Assembly (NCBI GenBank): GCA_948466335.1
Contig: CAOKAE010000001.1
Location: forward strand, 253,923 to 317,922
Direction of reading: 5' to 3'
Origin: an uncultured Coriobacteriia bacterium
GTDB lineage: Bacteria > Actinomycetota > Coriobacteriia > Coriobacteriales > QAMH01
DNA: 64,000 nucleotides
This document shows, in pieces, positions 33,299-40,744 of this stretch (the stretch's first letter is position 1; the number at the start of each line of letters is the position of its first letter). The notes beneath the pieces are model-generated. The model ran no database searches. It had not been told where the DNA came from and was given only the letters and a program-made list of their open reading frames with translations. The translations under genes and the position numbers were made by a program.

Positions 33299-33964
33299 TT
33301 ACAGATGCCTGATGATGTTGCGGAACTCTTCTTCGGCGTCGCTCTTGGTGGCGGCGATGATGGTCTCGCCCGGATATAGCACGGTGTCGCCCGTGATCAT
33401 CACGAACTCGTCGTCGCGAATGACGGCGATGAGCTGCGTGTCGTGCGAGAACGGGATGTCCGCCACGCGCACGCCGTCCTTGTGGCGCATCTTGGCAGGC
33501 AGCTTTGTCTCGACCATCACGATGTCGCCCTCGCGCAGCGAGAACACCATGCGCATGTCGCCGACGATGGCCTCCTCCTCGACCATGCGCGCGATGAGTT
33601 CGGTCGACGAGACGGGCTCGATGCCCACCTCGTGGAAGATGCGGCCGTTCTTGGGGTTGTTGACGTTGGCGATGCAGCGCGGGACGTTGAAGGCGGTCAT
33701 GGCGATCTCGCAGGCGACGAGATTCGTCTCATCGTGGCCCATGAGCGCGACGAACAGGTCGGCGTCATCGACGCCGGCGTCGAGCTGCACGGCGGAATCC
33801 GTGCCGTCACCTTCGATGATGAGGACTTCGGGGGGAAGCGTATCGGCGAGGTGGTCGATGGTCTCGCGCTCCTCCTCGATGAGGGTGATGCGATGGTTCT
33901 GCTCGAGCATCATCGAGATGAGGTATTCGGCCGTGGTCGATCCGCCGCTAATGACGATGAACAT
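33299..33964 (-). CDS. TrkA-family (RCK) potassium-channel regulatory protein, second of a pair
   Basis: 221-residue protein with a TrkA-N Rossmann domain (FIVISGGSTTAEYLISMM; LIIEGDGTDS) and a C-terminal TrkA-C domain (about 140-218, EGDIVMVETKLP; TVLYPGETIIAA). The glycine motif is altered: GGSTTA instead of GxGxxG, so nucleotide binding may be weakened. It starts four bases after the stop of the other TrkA-like gene. Its ATG is fixed by the family start MFIV. No Trk/Ktr membrane channel lies adjacent in the window. Confidence 0.85.
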   Translation of the reverse strand: MFIVISGGSTTAEYLISMMLEQNHRITLIEEERETIDHLADTLPPEVLIIEGDGTDSAVQLDAGVDDADLFVALMGHDETNLVACEIAMTAFNVPRCIANVNNPKNGRIFHEVGIEPVSSTELIARMVEEEAIVGDMRMVFSLREGDIVMVETKLPAKMRHKDGVRVADIPFSHDTQLIAVIRDDEFVMITGDTVLYPGETIIAATKSDAEEEFRNIIRHL

Positions 33965-33968
33965 GGAA

Positions 33969-34613
33969 TCAGCTCCTGATAAAGCGCGAGAGGCGTCCGA
34001 AGTCCTCGCGGGCAACGCAGACGATGGCCACGTCGCCGTCGTGCAGAATCGTGTCCTGCGAGGGCAGGATGGTCTCGTCGTCGTGCTCGACGGCGACGAC
34101 GCGCGCGTCGTAGTCCCTTTCGAGCTCGCTGCATGACATGGTGACGTCGTCTTCGAGGTTGAAGGCGAAGCGTGCCAGCTCGTAGCTGCCGAAGGTGTCG
34201 ATGTGATGGCCGTGCCCCGATTGGATCTTCGAGAAGATCTCCTCGGCCACGAGCGTCGTGCCGCAGGCGAAGTCAATGCCGAGCTGGGCATAGGTCTTCT
34301 CGCGGCGTGCCTCGTAGAGCCTCGTGATGACATGGGGAACCTCGTATATGCGCCGCGCGACTTCCGCGATCATGAGGTTGGCGTTGTCGTTGCTCGTGAC
34401 GGCGGCGATGACGTCGGCCTCGTCGATGCCCGCCTCCATGAGCGCGCTCTCGTCAAAGCCGATGCCGCGCACGATGCGCCCGTTGAAGTCACGCCCGAGG
34501 TTCTTGAACGCGTCGGCGACGCGGTCGATGACCGAGACGTTGTGCCCGTCTTCGGAAAGCAGGGTCGCCAGGTGGCTTCCCACGCGGCCGCAGCCCACGA
34601 CGATGATGTTCAT
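33969..34613 (-). CDS. TrkA-family (RCK) potassium uptake regulatory protein
   Basis: 214-residue protein. MNIIVVGCGRVGSHLATLL is the intact GxGxxG NAD-binding motif and VIDR the following acidic-type position. The TrkA-C domain covers about 135-212 (YDARVVAVEHD; TILHDGDVAIV). With the neighbour at 33299 it probably forms a hetero-oligomeric gating ring on a potassium transporter encoded elsewhere. It follows serS by 16 bases on the same strand. Confidence 0.88.
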   Translation of the reverse strand: MNIIVVGCGRVGSHLATLLSEDGHNVSVIDRVADAFKNLGRDFNGRIVRGIGFDESALMEAGIDEADVIAAVTSNDNANLMIAEVARRIYEVPHVITRLYEARREKTYAQLGIDFACGTTLVAEEIFSKIQSGHGHHIDTFGSYELARFAFNLEDDVTMSCSELERDYDARVVAVEHDDETILPSQDTILHDGDVAIVCVAREDFGRLSRFIRS

Positions 34614-34629
34614 GGCGCGCCCCTCTCGT

Positions 34630-35901
34630 CTACTGCGCGGTGATCACATCGCAGCCCATGTACGGGCGCAGCACCTCGGGAACCGTGATGGTTCCGTCGG
34701 CGTTCTGGTAGTTCTCGATGATGGCGGCCATCGTGCGGCCCACGGCCAGGCCACTGCCGTTGAGCGTGTGCGCGAAGTGCTTCTTGCCGTTTTCGTCGAC
34801 GTACTTGATGTTGGCGCGACGCGCCTGGAAGTCACCGCAGTTGCTGCAGCTCGAAATCTCCTTGTAGGCGCCGTAGCTCGGCAGCCACACCTCGAGGTCG
34901 TAGGTCTGCCGGGCCGAGAAGCCCAGGTCGCCCGTGCACAGGCTGATGACGCGATAGGGAAGCCCCAGCTCCTGCAGGATCTTCTCGGCGCAGGCGGTCA
35001 TGTCCTCGAGCTCCTCGTCGGATTTCTCGGGGTTGGCGAAGCGCACCATCTCGACCTTGTCGAACTGGTGCACGCGGATGATGCCACGCGTGTCGCGACC
35101 GGCGCTACCGGCTTCCTCGCGGAAGCAAGGCGTGTAGGCGCAGTAGCGAATGGGCAGCTCGGCGCCGTCGAGCACTTCGCCGGCATGCAGGTTGGTGAGC
35201 ATGACCTCGGCCGTGGGGATGAGGTAGAGTCCCTCGGTCGTCTTGAAGAGGTCTTCCTCGAACTTGGGCAGCTGGCCCGTGCCGGTGAGGGTCTCCTTGT
35301 TGGCAAGCGCGGGCACCCACCATTCGGTCGAGCCCCACTTGACGTGCTCGTTGAGCATGAAGTTGATGAGCGAACGCTCCAGACGGGCGCCGGCGCCATG
35401 CAGTGCGTAGAAGCGCGCGTGGGCGAGCTTCACGCCACGCTCGAAGTCGATGATGCCGAGTTCGGGACCGAGGTCCCAGTGGGCCTTGGCCTCGAAATCG
35501 AACGCGCGCGGCGTACCCCAGCGGCGCACCTCGGGATTGTCGTCCTCGTCATCGCCGACGGGCGTGTTGGGGCCGGGGATGTTGGGGATGGAGTAGGTGA
35601 GGCCGTTAAGCTCCTCCTCGACGGCCACGAGGGCGCCGTCGAGGTTGTTGATCTCGTCGCCCACGTCACGCATGCGCGCCTTGGCGGCCTCAGCCTGTTC
35701 GGCGTCGCCCTCCTTGAGCAGCTGGCCGATTTGCTTGGAGACGGTGTTGCGCTCGGCCTTGAGGGACTCGACTTTCTGGATGATTTCGCGGCGCTCTGCG
35801 TCGAGACGACGGAACTCGTCGTAATCCCACTTCGCGTGACGATTCTTCAAAGCCTCTTCGACGGCTTCCGGGTTTTCGCGAATGAAGCGAATGTCGAGCA
35901 T
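34630..35901 (-). CDS. serS: Seryl-tRNA synthetase
   Basis: 423-residue class II synthetase. The N-terminal coiled-coil arm (about 25-100, KVESLKAERNTVSKQIGQLL) is followed by the catalytic core. Motif 2 is CFREEAGSAGRDTRGI, and motif 3 is NGSGLAVGRTMAAIIENYQ. Serine-site Thr/Glu residues lie in IPTAEVMLTN. Length and domains are standard. The gene reads MLDIRFIRENPEAV from ATG 35901 after AGGAGGAAC. I see no T-box in the 115-base leader. Confidence 0.96.
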   Translation of the reverse strand: MLDIRFIRENPEAVEEALKNRHAKWDYDEFRRLDAERREIIQKVESLKAERNTVSKQIGQLLKEGDAEQAEAAKARMRDVGDEINNLDGALVAVEEELNGLTYSIPNIPGPNTPVGDDEDDNPEVRRWGTPRAFDFEAKAHWDLGPELGIIDFERGVKLAHARFYALHGAGARLERSLINFMLNEHVKWGSTEWWVPALANKETLTGTGQLPKFEEDLFKTTEGLYLIPTAEVMLTNLHAGEVLDGAELPIRYCAYTPCFREEAGSAGRDTRGIIRVHQFDKVEMVRFANPEKSDEELEDMTACAEKILQELGLPYRVISLCTGDLGFSARQTYDLEVWLPSYGAYKEISSCSNCGDFQARRANIKYVDENGKKHFAHTLNGSGLAVGRTMAAIIENYQNADGTITVPEVLRPYMGCDVITAQ

Positions 35902-36016
35902 TGTTCCTCCTGTGCATGGGCGCGATGCGCCGTTCGAAATGTGATGCGAGCAAGTATACCTCGCACGGCGCGTTTTGCGGTACCATGCGACCCGTGACTT
36001 TTAGCTGGGAGAGAGC

Positions 36017-36214
36017 ATGTTCGACGAATACTTCGCATACTTCGGCCTGACGGGTGGTGTCCTTCTCATCATCGGCATTGGTCTGCTCCTGTTCCTGCTG
36101 ATAGCCATCATCCTCGAGCGCCGGACCAAGATGCTCTTCCCCGAGCGTCACAAGCCCAAGTCGAAGGCAGATGACGATTTTCTGTCCTTTGACGACGAAG
36201 AGGACGAAGACTGA
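36017..36214 (+). CDS. Small membrane protein, unknown
   Basis: 65 residues: one hydrophobic helix (about 13-34, GGVLLIIGIGLLLFLLIAII), then RRTKMLFPERHKPKSK and an acidic tail ending in DDEEDED. TGGGAGAGAGC precedes the ATG. No family is recognised. Divergent from serS. Confidence 0.65.
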   Translation: MFDEYFAYFGLTGGVLLIIGIGLLLFLLIAIILERRTKMLFPERHKPKSKADDDFLSFDDEEDED

Positions 36215-36271
36215 GTCTACGGGTACACTTAGCCCGACCCGTGCATGACGAGCCAAGCAAAGGAGCACGAC

Positions 36272-36667
36272 ATGATAAGAAAGCGTCTCATCGTATGCCT
36301 CATCGCAGCGGTCATGTCCTGCACCTGCCTGTTCTCGTTCGCGGCATGCGGGTCATCGGATGCCAATGACCTCGTGGGCGAGTGGAAGATCAAGGACACG
36401 GACGTCACGGTCGTCTTCTCGGGCACCGAGTTCAAGCTCGTCGGCAATACCTTCGACTACACGGTCGATCCCGGTTCCAAGACCATCACCTACAAGTCGG
36501 GTGACGCGACGGGCAGCGCGAAGTACAGCTTCGGCAACAACGGGCAGCAGCTCACGCTCGACGAAAGCGATGGGGCCGGCGGCACGAAGACCACCGTGTT
36601 CGACAAGGTCTCGAACAACGGTGACGCCGAACCGGCGGCAAACGGCGTGGCAGTCGAGGGCGAGTAG
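36272..36667 (+). CDS. Small lipoprotein, unknown
   Basis: 131-residue lipoprotein. Signal peptide MIRKRLIVCLIAAVMSCTC continues to the lipobox FAAC at about 26-29. The mature part begins GSSDANDLVGEWKIKDTDVT and has a lipocalin-like or DUF5640-like beta pattern (small domains starting LVGEWK are common in Gram-positive lipoproteins). AAAGGAGCACG precedes ATG 36272. Function unknown. Confidence 0.75.
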   Translation: MIRKRLIVCLIAAVMSCTCLFSFAACGSSDANDLVGEWKIKDTDVTVVFSGTEFKLVGNTFDYTVDPGSKTITYKSGDATGSAKYSFGNNGQQLTLDESDGAGGTKTTVFDKVSNNGDAEPAANGVAVEGE

Positions 36668-36740
36668 GTCCATGGGCGACGCCATGTCGTCGTGCGACAG
36701 GAGAGCGGTACAATACATGCATGCGAGCGAGTGCGTCGCA

Positions 36741-36825
36741 TGGGCTTGGGCGGCACTATGTCCCGAACCTGGTCAGGTCCGGGAGGAAGCAGCCATAAGG
36801 GGCCTCTGGTGGGCGCCCAAGTCCA
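36741..36825 (+). ncRNA. ffs: Signal recognition particle RNA, small bacterial 4.5S type
   Basis: The conserved tetraloop/asymmetric-loop domain is present: GGTCAGGTCCGGGAGGAAGC followed by AGCCATAAGG. Flanking TGGGCTTGGGCG (36741-36752) and CGCCCAAGTCCA (36814-36825) pair over 12 bp, giving a hairpin of about 85 nt of the short type without Alu domain. TACAAT at 36709-36714 is a likely -10 box. The following gene (DedA) starts 34 bases later. Confidence 0.93.
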
Positions 36826-36858
36826 TACGGCGCACTTGTTGCACAAGATAGGCTGGTA

Positions 36859-37521
36859 ATGGAAGTAATTCAGTTTTTCATCGACTTGCTGCGTGACCCG
36901 CGCGGCTTCATCGCGCAATGGATCATCGAGCTTGGTCCCGTCTGGGTGTACACGCCGCTCTTCCTCATCATCTTCGTCGAGACGGGTCTGGTGGTTACGC
37001 CGTTTCTACCCGGCGACTCCCTGCTCTTCTGTGCGGGCATCTTCGCCGCCGACGGTGGCGGACTCAACATCTTCGTGCTCATCATCCTCATGACCATTGC
37101 CGCCATCCTGGGCAACACCTCGAACTACTGGATTGGCCGCAAGGTGGGCCAGGCCATCGTTGCCAGCGGTCGCGTCAAGGCGCTCACGCCCGAGCGCATC
37201 GAGAAGACGCAGGCCATGCTCGACAAGTACGGTTCGATTGCCGTGTTCCTCACGCGTTTCTTCCCGATCATCCGCACCTTCGCGCCGTTTCTGGCGGGCA
37301 TGGGCGAGATGCATTTCGGTCGCTTCACGCTGTTCAACGTCCTCGGCGGTGTCACCTGGGTGTGCCTCTTCACGCTGCTGGGCTACTTCTTCGGCGGCGT
37401 GCCCTTCGTGCAAGATCACTTCGAGCTCGTCATCATCGGCATCGTCGTCATCTCGTTCATCCCGACGGTTGCCGGCCTCATCAAGGCAAAGATGAGCGCG
37501 AGCAAGAAGAAAGGAGAGTAG
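36859..37521 (+). CDS. DedA-family membrane protein
   Basis: 220-residue membrane protein with the SNARE-associated/VTT fold. FVETGLVVTPFLPGDSLLF is the family's first re-entrant motif; SNYWIGRKVG and RFFPIIRTFAPFLAGMGEM (conserved Arg and Pro) the second. Members act as proton-dependent lipid-carrier transporters (undecaprenyl phosphate, phosphatidylethanolamine) or in membrane homeostasis. A C-terminal KAKMSASKKKGE tail follows. Six bases separate it from dnaX. Confidence 0.92.
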   Translation: MEVIQFFIDLLRDPRGFIAQWIIELGPVWVYTPLFLIIFVETGLVVTPFLPGDSLLFCAGIFAADGGGLNIFVLIILMTIAAILGNTSNYWIGRKVGQAIVASGRVKALTPERIEKTQAMLDKYGSIAVFLTRFFPIIRTFAPFLAGMGEMHFGRFTLFNVLGGVTWVCLFTLLGYFFGGVPFVQDHFELVIIGIVVISFIPTVAGLIKAKMSASKKKGE

Positions 37522-37526
37522 CGTTC

Positions 37527-39458
37527 ATGGCCCTTTCGCTGTACCGCAAGTACCGTCCCGAGGTGTTCTCCGACGTCGTCGGGCAGGAGCACGTCGAGAA
37601 AACCCTCATCAACGCCATCTCGGAAGGCTCGGTCGCCCATGCGTACCTGTTCTGCGGGCCGCGTGGAACGGGCAAGACCACCACGGCGCGCCTGCTTGCC
37701 AAGGCGCTGCTCTGCGAGTCCGGCGGCACCCAGCCCGACGGCACCTGTCCGCAGTGCCTCGAGATTGCCCAGAGCACGCATCCGGATGTCTTCGAGCTCG
37801 ACGCCGCCAGTCGCACCGGTGTCGATAATGTGCGCGAGGAGATCATCGGGCGCGTGGGCTTCGCGCCGACGCGCGGCCGCTTCAAGGTCTACATCATCGA
37901 CGAGGTCCACATGCTGTCGAACGCGGCGTTCAACGCGCTGCTCAAGACGCTCGAGGAGCCGCCCGAGCACGTCGTCTTCGTCCTGTGCACGACCGACCCC
38001 CACAAGGTCCCCGAGACCATCCAGTCCCGCTGCCAGCGCTTCGATTTCCGTCGCTTCTCCATCGAGGAGATCATGGGCTATCTCGAGCGCATCAGCAAGG
38101 GAGAGGGATTCGAGTACGAGCCCGAGGCCTTCGAGTTCATCGCCGCCAAGTCCGCCGGCGGCATGCGCGATGCCACGACGGCGCTCGAGCAGGTCGCCGT
38201 CTACACCGAGGGCAAGATCACGCTCGACGAGGCCACGCGCATGTTCGGCCAGATTGACGTCGCGGCGCTCTTCGAGATCGCGGGCTACATCGCACGGCGC
38301 GATACGCCCTCGTGCTTCGTCTGGATCAACGACCTCGTCGGCTGTGGCGTCGACCTCTCGCAGTTCGCCCGCGATCTTGCGGCGCATCTGCGCAACCTGT
38401 ACGTGACGGCCATCACCGGTGGCGAGAACGACATCGTGGCGTGCACTGCCGCGCAGCTCGAGCGCTACCGGCAGCAGGCGGCCGAGTTCGGCGGCGTCGA
38501 TCGCCTCGCCCGCGCCCTCGACATCTGCGGCGCGCTCGTGTCCGAGCTGCGCAACTCGTCCGACGCGCGTCTGAGCGTCGAGATTGCCATGACGCGTCTC
38601 ACCAGGCCCGATAGCGAGCTCACGCTCGAGGCCCTTGCCGAGCGCATCGAGGCCCTCGAGCTTAGGCCCTCGATGGGCGCTGGTGCGCAGCCCGCCTTCG
38701 AGCCCGCCGTGCAAGCGCAGGCGCAGCCCGAGCCGCAACCGGCCGTGGTCGACGATACCCCACCGTGGGAGGACGCCGCGCCTGCTCCCGAGCCCATGCT
38801 GGAACCCGCTCTGCAAGCGAATGACATGGCGTCCCCCTCTGTCATTTCGAGCGAAGCGAACGAAGTGAGCGCAGTCGAGAAATCTCAACCGGAACCATTT
38901 GTAGGCAGCGACGGCGGAGATTTCTCCACTCCGTCGCCTAGCGGCGATTCCAGTCGAAATGACAATATCATCGCGTCGGGTGCCATGTCTCCCGAGCGTC
39001 TGCTGGCGGCCCTGCTCTCCGTGGTCAGGCGCGAGGACGCGGCGACCGGTGCGCTGCTCTCGGGCGTCTCGCTTGCCGAGGAGGACGGGCAGTACCACCT
39101 GCTCTTTCCCACGGGCTCTGACTTCCAGATGCGCATCGTCAACGGACCCGATGCCAAGGCCATCATCAACAAGGCGTTTGCCGAGGTTCTTGGCCACGAG
39201 GCGCACTTCGACTGTCGCATCGGCTCGTTCACGGGACTGTCCGCCCAACCGGCGCCGCTGACGAGCGAGCCTCCGATGAGCGCCGCCGACGATGTGCGCA
39301 TTGACGATGGGTATGCGCCGGTCGACGATGGCTACTTCGAGAGCCTGGTGGCCGAGCAATCGGCCGTTTCCAGCGACGAAATGCCCGCCGATTTCGCCGA
39401 TGCCCTCTCCGCCTTCGGAGCGGGTGTTAAAGTACACGAGATAAACGACGAGGAATGA
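37527..39458 (+). CDS. dnaX: DNA polymerase III subunit gamma/tau, with a repeat element translated in frame
   Basis: 643-residue clamp-loader ATPase. Walker A GPRGTGKTT lies at about 44-52, Walker B YIIDEVHMLS and the Ser-Arg-Cys sensor SRCQRF follow. The zinc module shows only C63, C74 and C77 rather than four evenly spaced Cys. Residues about 225-380 are the lid and collar. A Pro/Gln/Glu-rich linker (385-435) leads into residues 438-479, encoded by an inverted pair of family B repeats; the tau-like C-terminal region resumes with MSPERLLAALLSVV. AAGGAGAG precedes ATG 37527. The repeat sits in the flexible linker, where it is probably harmless. Confidence 0.94.
   Translation: MALSLYRKYRPEVFSDVVGQEHVEKTLINAISEGSVAHAYLFCGPRGTGKTTTARLLAKALLCESGGTQPDGTCPQCLEIAQSTHPDVFELDAASRTGVDNVREEIIGRVGFAPTRGRFKVYIIDEVHMLSNAAFNALLKTLEEPPEHVVFVLCTTDPHKVPETIQSRCQRFDFRRFSIEEIMGYLERISKGEGFEYEPEAFEFIAAKSAGGMRDATTALEQVAVYTEGKITLDEATRMFGQIDVAALFEIAGYIARRDTPSCFVWINDLVGCGVDLSQFARDLAAHLRNLYVTAITGGENDIVACTAAQLERYRQQAAEFGGVDRLARALDICGALVSELRNSSDARLSVEIAMTRLTRPDSELTLEALAERIEALELRPSMGAGAQPAFEPAVQAQAQPEPQPAVVDDTPPWEDAAPAPEPMLEPALQANDMASPSVISSEANEVSAVEKSQPEPFVGSDGGDFSTPSPSGDSSRNDNIIASGAMSPERLLAALLSVVRREDAATGALLSGVSLAEEDGQYHLLFPTGSDFQMRIVNGPDAKAIINKAFAEVLGHEAHFDCRIGSFTGLSAQPAPLTSEPPMSAADDVRIDDGYAPVDDGYFESLVAEQSAVSSDEMPADFADALSAFGAGVKVHEINDEE
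38839..38963 (+). repeat. Inverted pair of family B elements inside dnaX
   Basis: Left arm 38839-38886 runs CTGTCATTTCGAGCG... to GAGAAATCTC; right arm 38916-38963 runs GGAGATTTCTCC... to TCGAAATGACA. The termini pair, as do the internal GAGAAATCTC/GAGATTTCTC parts, so the unit could form a long imperfect hairpin. It keeps the dnaX frame open throughout. The other family B copies are intergenic. Confidence 0.88.
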
Positions 39459-39490
39459 GACAAATACACAGGGTATTTGTCTGGTTTTTA
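39458..39490 (+). terminator. Terminator after dnaX, flanked by a 13-bp direct repeat
   Basis: AGACAAATAC (39458-39467) pairs perfectly with GTATTTGTCT (39473-39482) around ACAGG, followed by GGTTTTTA. The stem begins at the last base of the stop codon. TAAACGACGAGGA occurs on both sides (39442-39454 and 39489-39501), as if the hairpin had been inserted into the gene end. Confidence 0.82.
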
Positions 39491-39514
39491 AACGACGAGG
39501 ACTAAGGAGCCACG

Positions 39515-39835
39515 ATGGCCAAAGGAATGAACCCGCAGGCAATGCTCAAGCAGGCCCAGAAGATGCAGGCCAAGATTCAGGCCGTGCAGGAAGAGGCCGC
39601 GCGCGAAACCGTCGAGGCGACGGCCGGTGGTGGCATGGTCACCGCCACCGTCTACGGCGACCTGCGCATCAAGAGCATCGAAATCGACCCCGAGGCGCTC
39701 GACCCCGAGGACGTCGAGATGCTTCAGGACATGATCGTCGCCGCCGTCAACGAGGGCATCGCCGATGCCCAGGCGATGGTCGAGGAGCGCATGGGCGCCG
39801 TGACAGGCGGCATGAACATCCCGGGGCTCTTCTAG
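39515..39835 (+). CDS. YbaB/EbfC nucleoid-associated protein
   Basis: 106-residue DNA-binding protein of the YbaB/EbfC family. The N-terminal helix (LKQAQKMQAKIQAVQEEAAR) and the central ETVEATAGGGMVTATVYGDL are family features. It is normally encoded between dnaX and recR, exactly as here. AAGGAGCC precedes the ATG. The C-terminal GMNIPGLF is usual. Confidence 0.93.
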   Translation: MAKGMNPQAMLKQAQKMQAKIQAVQEEAARETVEATAGGGMVTATVYGDLRIKSIEIDPEALDPEDVEMLQDMIVAAVNEGIADAQAMVEERMGAVTGGMNIPGLF

Positions 39836-39840
39836 ACGCC

Positions 39841-40437
39841 ATGAAGAAGGAAGCGTCCATCCAACATGCGCTCGAGGAAATCGAGCGCATGCCTGGTATC
39901 GGGCCCAAATCCGCGCAGCGCATACTCAACTGGATTCTGACCAGTGACGATGAGGTTGCGCTTGGCATCGCGGAGGCCATCGTCGACGTCAAGAAGGCGA
40001 TTCACCTCTGTCCGCGCTGCCATAACTTCGCCGAGGCCGAGCTGTGCGCCGTCTGCCTGGATTCGCAGCGCGAGGTCACGACCATCTGCGTCGTCGCCGA
40101 GCCCCGCGACGTCGAGGCCATCGAGCGCACGGGCATCTACCAGGGCCTCTATCACGTGCTCGGGGGCGTCATCAATCCCATGGAGGGGTCGATGCCCGAG
40201 GATCTGCATATCTCCGATCTCATGGCGCGCCTGGGGTCCGAGCCCGTCGAGGAAGTCCTCGTCGCCACGAACCCCGATGTGGAGGGCGAGACTACGGCCA
40301 GCTATCTGGCTCGCATCATCAAGCCGCTCGGCATCCGCGTGACGCGTCTGGCCAGCGGCCTTCCCGTGGGTGGCGAACTCGAGTACGCGGACGAGGTCAC
40401 GCTCGGCCGCGCCATCGAATCTCGCCGGGAGTTGTAG
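39841..40437 (+). CDS. recR: Recombination mediator RecR
   Basis: 198-residue protein acting with RecF/RecO at DNA gaps. The helix-hairpin-helix MPGIGPKSAQRI lies near the N-terminus, the Cys4 zinc finger is LCPRCHNFAEAELCAVC, and the Toprim domain (VVAEPRDVEAIE; ATNPDVEGETTA) follows. The chain is complete. It starts five bases after the YbaB stop, in the conserved dnaX-ybaB-recR order. Confidence 0.95.
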   Translation: MKKEASIQHALEEIERMPGIGPKSAQRILNWILTSDDEVALGIAEAIVDVKKAIHLCPRCHNFAEAELCAVCLDSQREVTTICVVAEPRDVEAIERTGIYQGLYHVLGGVINPMEGSMPEDLHISDLMARLGSEPVEEVLVATNPDVEGETTASYLARIIKPLGIRVTRLASGLPVGGELEYADEVTLGRAIESRREL

Positions 40438-40744
40438 AACGAGAGCCCTCCAAATTTAAACCGGCGAATACAACAGGCGATTGTGGGCATCTCGAGCAGA
40501 CATGCGACGAGCGCGATGCGGTTTTGCGAGGACTGTCTGAGCGCGCGATTTATGCGCGCGAGTTCCGCAGCGGCAGCGCGCGAGGCGCAGGTCGGGTGCG
40601 AGGGCAAGCCCTCAATCGCCTGTCGGATTCGCCCACCTGTCACGTTCCCGTTACCGGGCACTGCATCATGCTGGAGTATAATAGCCGCTTACATTGCAAA
40701 CCCCTGCGCAACACCCAAGCGCATGCCAAGCGAAAGAGCAGCAC
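40438..40744 (+). other. Leader region of the citrate synthase gene, with a -10 box
   Basis: This 307-base gap is not repeat-rich. It contains a GCGCGC-GATTTAT-GCGCGC hairpin (about 40536-40555) and a perfect TATAAT at 40677-40682, 63 bases before the gltA start. A -35 box at the standard spacing is not obvious. Short open frames cross the region but lack protein-like composition. I recognise no RNA family. Confidence 0.45.

Noticed and set aside
37416..39542. Open frame of 708 codons opposite dnaX
   Set aside because: Shadow of dnaX; low-complexity Leu/Gly/Arg/Asp composition and no motif.
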